Shown here piece after piece: positions 6,080 through 8,915 of a stretch of 8,915 bases of DNA (position 1 is the first letter of the stretch; the number at the start of each line of letters is the position of its first letter). The translations under genes and the position numbers were made by a program. A model generated the notes under the pieces. It was not told the DNA's origin, searched no databases, and saw nothing but the letters and a program-made list of their open reading frames with translations. Source of the DNA: Candidatus Moranbacteria bacterium CG23_combo_of_CG06-09_8_20_14_all_35_22 (GTDB lineage: Bacteria > Patescibacteriota > Minisyncoccia > Moranbacterales > UBA2206). Where the stretch lies: the NCBI GenBank assembly GCA_002772115.1, contig PCRW01000077.1, forward strand, positions 1 through 8,915. The letters run 5' to 3'.

Positions 6080-6101
6080 CTAGGGAGATTATACTCCCCA
6101 G
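6080..6101 (-). promoter_or_regulatory. Hairpin with a TATAAT loop just upstream of recJ
   Basis: CTAGGGAG (6080-6087) and CTCCCCAG (6094-6101) form an inverted repeat; on the minus-strand RNA it is an eight-pair stem with one G-U pair and the loop UAUAAU. It ends 13 bases before the recJ ATG. The minus-strand loop is a perfect -10 hexamer, but no matching -35 is visible. It could be an operator around a promoter, a 5' UTR hairpin, or a weak terminator (a mixed TAGTTTAATTT follows). The structure is clear, the role is not. Confidence 0.5.
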
Positions 6102-6129
6102 ATTTTTATATTAATTTAATTTTATTTTT

Positions 6130-6201
6130 ATTCGCATATCATTCGCCCGCCTCGACTCGCGAAGACGATCGCTCGTCGACGCGAGGCGGGTAGATTCGCA
6201 T
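6130..6201. repeat. GC-rich cruciform flanked by 8-base direct repeats
   Basis: CCCGCCTC (6146-6153) pairs with GAGGCGGG (6183-6190). Inside, GCG..GACGA pairs with TCGTC..CGC around TCGC, leaving a five-base bulge GACTC on one arm and a 2x2 internal loop. The block stands out as GC-rich in AT-rich DNA. Identical ATTCGCAT octamers occur at 6130-6137 and 6194-6201, on either side, and could be a target-site duplication from insertion of a roughly 56-base element. It lies immediately downstream of the receiver-domain gene and could also mark the end of that transcript. Confidence 0.65.
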
Positions 6202-6205
6202 CGCC

Positions 6206-6766
6206 TTACCCGCATTTAGGACAAACAAATTTCGCGTTAAATTCCTGTTTATTAACATCAAAAATTTTCAGTTTCAAAACCATTTCTCCGGAACATTTAG
6301 GACATTCAAATCTTTGGTTGATATGAAGATCTTCTGCTAACTTCAAAGCATCCAATTCACTGGTACTAAATTTAATAAGATAACCCTCCGACCCAAACAT
6401 CGCTTGAATTTTTTCTATGATTTCTTTCGGACTAATCATTCCTTGCACGATAAAATCTTTCACACCTAAATTCTGTGCTTTTTCTCGATCTTCTTCGCGT
6501 CCCATATGAGAAAGCATCATCACCGGAATTTTGGAAGTATTGACATTTTTTACCAAAGCTTCCTTCAGCGCAAAGCCATCCATTCTGGGCATAATTATTC
6601 CCGTAAAAATAACATCTGGCATTTCTTTAGTCGCTTTGTCCAAACCATCCAAGCCATCCACCGCCTCACTCACTTCAAAACCAGCTTGGCGAAAAATATC
6701 CGCATAAGTTTCTCGAATTGTCTGCTCATCATCTACCAACAAAATTCTAATTTTTTTATCATTCAT
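6206..6766 (-). CDS. Degenerate receiver-domain protein with C-terminal zinc ribbon
   Basis: This 186-aa protein begins with a CheY-like receiver fold: ILLVDDEQTIRE with acidic pocket D12/D13, IIMPRMDGF (57-65), and LSHMG with the conserved Ser/Thr at S86. At the phosphoacceptor position the usual LLDIMMP is here FTGIIMP, so the Asp is Gly56 (codon GGA at 6601-6599). The conserved Lys before Pro is also missing: GVKDFIVQGM has Q108-G109. Phosphotransfer by the standard chemistry is therefore unlikely. After the receiver, residues 125-150 form a linker and 155-185 a four-Cys zinc ribbon (CPKC ... CPKC). No helix-turn-helix or enzyme output is seen. It starts four bases after the synthetase stop with no Shine-Dalgarno, so translation is probably coupled. 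It likely acts as a protein- or nucleic-acid-binding adaptor rather than a classical response regulator; that role is inference. Confidence 0.85.
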   Translation of the reverse strand: MNDKKIRILLVDDEQTIRETYADIFRQAGFEVSEAVDGLDGLDKATKEMPDVIFTGIIMPRMDGFALKEALVKNVNTSKIPVMMLSHMGREEDREKAQNLGVKDFIVQGMISPKEIIEKIQAMFGSEGYLIKFSTSELDALKLAEDLHINQRFECPKCSGEMVLKLKIFDVNKQEFNAKFVCPKCG

Positions 6767-6770
6767 AATA

Positions 6771-8828
6771 TTATATTATTATTTTAACATCTACCACAAT
6801 TGCCTCTTGATTATTATTATATACAATTAGAGGATTTATATCAAATCCGTCAATTTCAGGAATTTCCAGCGCCAGTGAACCTATTCCCAGCAGTATTTTC
6901 GCTATTTCTTCCAGATTATATTTCTTTTGGCCACGCATTGTGGAAAATAAAAATCTAATTTTTCCATTCATCAATGACTCTTCTGTTTGTTTGAGATTAA
7001 AGGGAGGAATTAAATAATCCACCATTCTAAATACTTCGGTATAAATGCCTCCCAATCCATAAATAATTACCGGTCCAAAAATTTCATCCTTTTTTATCCC
7101 AATAATAAGTTCCGCACCGATTTGCTCCATCGACTGGATGATAAATCGACTTCCAGGAAAATTTCTTTTCATTTTTGCAATATTCTCTTCTAATGTTTTT
7201 TCATCTTCAATATTCAAAATTAATCCGGCCTTATCAGTTTTATGCAAAATTTTATCACTATCAATCTTGAGCGCTACGGGATAAGAAAAATTTTCTTTCT
7301 GATAATTTTCCGCTTCAAAACTTTTTGTCGTATTTATTCCATACAGCGCCATAATCTTGGCACTTTCTTCAAAATATAGCGCTTGGCGATTTTCCAATTT
7401 TGCAAATTGGATTATTTCCAAAATTACACTGCGTCTTTTTTCGTTAATCATCTGCGTTTTAGTTTTTGTTTTTGTCTTTCTAAATTCATTCCATTGACTA
7501 TATCCATCAATCGCCCTCACTACTAAATCAGGAAAATTAAAATTGCAAATTCCATTCTGTTTTAATTTTAAAATTTCTTTTTCCACTTTTTCGCCACCCA
7601 AAAAAACAGTGGTGATAATTTTATCCGTTTTATTTTTAAAGTTTATTATTTCTTCGGTAATTTCTTCTACGGGCGTCTGTTGTTGAGGCGTAAGCAGGCA
7701 AATAATTGAACCAACTTCTTCAATTCCTGAAATCACCTCCAAAGTTTTTTTATACCGATCAGCTCTTGCGTCCCCCAAAAGATCAATCGGATTTTCTACC
7801 GATGATTCCGCGGGAAGAAATTCACGCAATTTATTTTTCGTTTCTTCACTTAATTCAGCTAATTTTATTTTCTTACCATTAAACGCATCCGAAATCAAAA
7901 CTCCCGCTCCGCCAGCATTGGTAATCACCACTACTTTTTGATTTGGTACCGCACACGAAAAACTAATAAGCTTTAGTAAATTGAAAAATTCTTCCAAATT
8001 ATTGGCGCGAATTATTCCTGCTTTTTCAAAAACCGCCGAAACAATTTCATCGTCTCCCGCCAGCGCACCCGTATGTGAAGCAATCGCCTGTTGTGTTTTT
8101 TCATTTTTACCCGCTTTTAAAATTACAATTGGCTTTAAGCGAGAAACATTTTCCGCCATTTTGATAAATTTTTCTCCGTCTTTTATCCCCTCCAAATACA
8201 TTCCGATTACTTTCGTATTTTCATCCTGTGCTAAAAATTCTAACATTTCCGCTTCTCCAATCTCCATTTTATTACCAATTGAAACAACGCTGGAAAATTT
8301 TATTCCTTCTTTTTTAGCACTATCCATTAATGCCACCGCCAATGCACCAGATTGACTCACAAAAGAAATATTTCCCTCTTCCGGCATCCCGCCGGCAAAA
8401 GATGCATTGAGTTTTAGGCTTGGGATTATAAAACCTAAACAATTTGGACCCAAAATATTCAACTCCTTTTCTTTAGCAATTTTTTTGAGTTCTTCTTCTT
8501 GTTTTTTCCCCCCTTCCCCAATTTCTGAAAATCCCGCCGAAATGATAACATAGTTTTTTATTCTTTCTGCATTGTTTTTAATTTCCTCATTCACAAATTT
8601 AGCCGGAATAGCTAAAATTGCTAAATCTATCTCATTTTTAATTTCTGCTAAATTCGCATAGCATTTCTTCCCAAAAATTTCCGCATATTTTGGATTGACC
8701 AAATACACTTCGCCACTATAGCCAAGTTCCAAAATATTTTTCGCAATCACATTTCCAATCTTTCCTTCTTCACTCGAAGCCCCAATAATTGCAATTGATT
8801 CTGGATTAAATAATTTATCTATAGACAT
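6771..8828 (-). CDS. ADP-forming acetyl/acyl-CoA synthetase, fused alpha and beta subunits
   Basis: This 685-aa cytoplasmic enzyme converts acyl-CoA, ADP and phosphate to the acid, CoA and ATP, the substrate-level step of acetate-forming fermentation. The order is: CoA-binding Rossmann domain (NPESIAIIGASSEEGKIGN, 8-26); succinyl-CoA-synthetase-like ligase domain with SQSGALA (158-164) and SHTGALAGDD (251-260), where H252 is the expected phospho-histidine; second flavodoxin-like domain (VVVITNAGGAGV, 299-310); a KTKTKTKT linker (451-458); and a C-terminal ATP-grasp half. That half has VALKIDSDKILHKTD with H529, EIFGPVIIYGLGGIYTEVF (582-600) and EIDGFDINPLIV (658-669). Archaeal homologues (AcdA/AcdB) are often separate; here they are fused, and no GNAT domain is present, so it is not a Pat-type acetyltransferase. 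The ATG at 8828 follows an A-rich stretch without a clear Shine-Dalgarno. Exact acyl substrate is unknown. Confidence 0.93.
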   Translation of the reverse strand: MSIDKLFNPESIAIIGASSEEGKIGNVIAKNILELGYSGEVYLVNPKYAEIFGKKCYANLAEIKNEIDLAILAIPAKFVNEEIKNNAERIKNYVIISAGFSEIGEGGKKQEEELKKIAKEKELNILGPNCLGFIIPSLKLNASFAGGMPEEGNISFVSQSGALAVALMDSAKKEGIKFSSVVSIGNKMEIGEAEMLEFLAQDENTKVIGMYLEGIKDGEKFIKMAENVSRLKPIVILKAGKNEKTQQAIASHTGALAGDDEIVSAVFEKAGIIRANNLEEFFNLLKLISFSCAVPNQKVVVITNAGGAGVLISDAFNGKKIKLAELSEETKNKLREFLPAESSVENPIDLLGDARADRYKKTLEVISGIEEVGSIICLLTPQQQTPVEEITEEIINFKNKTDKIITTVFLGGEKVEKEILKLKQNGICNFNFPDLVVRAIDGYSQWNEFRKTKTKTKTQMINEKRRSVILEIIQFAKLENRQALYFEESAKIMALYGINTTKSFEAENYQKENFSYPVALKIDSDKILHKTDKAGLILNIEDEKTLEENIAKMKRNFPGSRFIIQSMEQIGAELIIGIKKDEIFGPVIIYGLGGIYTEVFRMVDYLIPPFNLKQTEESLMNGKIRFLFSTMRGQKKYNLEEIAKILLGIGSLALEIPEIDGFDINPLIVYNNNQEAIVVDVKIII
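7456..7479. repeat. Four-unit hexanucleotide repeat in the synthetase linker
   Basis: Plus-strand units GTTTTA, GTTTTT, GTTTTT and GTCTTT form a 24-base imperfect tandem repeat. It encodes the KTKTKTKT stretch between the alpha-like and beta-like parts of the fused synthetase. Six-base units keep the frame, so copy-number change would alter linker length only. Confidence 0.6.
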
Positions 8829-8869
8829 ATTTTTTTATTTTAATTCATTAGACTCGTTGCTTAATAACA

Positions 8870-8902
8870 GTGCTTTCGCACAGAATCATCCTAATGATTC
8901 TG
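8870..8902 (-). promoter_or_regulatory. Two adjacent hairpins in the leader of the acyl-CoA synthetase gene
   Basis: On the minus strand, a perfect nine-pair stem CAGAATCAT/ATGATTCTG with a TAGG loop (8902-8881) is followed directly by GTGC-GAAA-GCAC (8881-8870), whose GAAA loop is a GNRA tetraloop. They lie about 40 bases before the ATG at 8828. An alternative pairing is possible between CATTAG in the first hairpin and CTAATG nearer the gene (8850-8845). No U-run follows, and I do not recognise a known riboswitch. It may be a structured 5' UTR, the 3' end of an upstream transcript, or a palindromic repeat cut by the window edge. Confidence 0.5.
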
Positions 8903-8915
8903 GAATGATCAGCTC

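Noticed and set aside
6088..6093. Confident recJ promoter based on the TATAAT hexamer
   Set aside because: No -35-like sequence stands 16-18 bases upstream, and in such AT-rich DNA the hexamer is common by chance; recorded only as a hairpin with possible regulatory role.
7981..8355. Plus-strand open frame of 124 codons opposite the acyl-CoA synthetase gene
   Set aside because: It lies wholly inside a well-supported gene on the other strand, has no recognisable domain, and its Ser/Ile/Phe-rich composition is that of an antisense reading of AT-rich coding DNA.
1..8915. CRISPR array, tRNA or rRNA genes
   Set aside because: No regularly spaced direct repeats, cloverleaf with a T-loop motif, or rRNA-like conserved stretches were seen on either strand.

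Overview
This AT-rich window (by eye roughly one third G+C) most likely comes from a Patescibacteria/CPR-type bacterium, probably Parcubacteria-like. The inference rests on base composition, small single-domain enzymes, a fused ADP-forming acyl-CoA synthetase typical of fermentative CPR and archaeal genomes, an archaeal-style RNase HI, and GC-rich palindromic islands in the spacers. The standard code fits: every protein reads through without recoding, and one gene ends at TGA. The assignment to CPR is an inference; no rRNA or other phylogenetic marker is present.

All genes lie on the minus strand, so transcription runs from high to low coordinates. First comes a leader with two hairpins (8870-8902), then an alpha-beta fused ADP-forming acetyl/acyl-CoA synthetase (6771-8828). 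Four bases later follows a receiver-domain protein with a C-terminal zinc ribbon (6206-6766). A GC-rich cruciform (6146-6190) separates this pair from recJ (4342-6066). A very large inverted repeat (4203-4347) overlaps the recJ stop codon and separates it from a HAD-phosphatase/RNase HI pair (3101-4174). After a 141-base AT-rich spacer comes an ABC-exporter module: a HlyD/AcrA-type adaptor broken by a frameshift (1962-2959) and a MacB/LolD-type ATPase (1194-1913). The matching membrane permease is not in the window. A cluster of GC-rich hairpins (1060-1182) sits where it would be expected, followed by an anchored Ig-like surface protein (89-982) and a second long inverted repeat (11-78).

The genes are mainly housekeeping: substrate-level ATP formation, DNA repair and RNA:DNA hybrid removal, phosphatase clean-up, and an envelope exporter. 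The points most worth a second look are the receiver domain, which lacks both its phosphoacceptor Asp and its conserved Lys, the homopolymer frameshift in the adaptor with an SD-like sequence and GTG just after it, and the series of unrelated-looking palindromic elements between transcription units. I found no convincing new defence, secretion or biosynthetic system.
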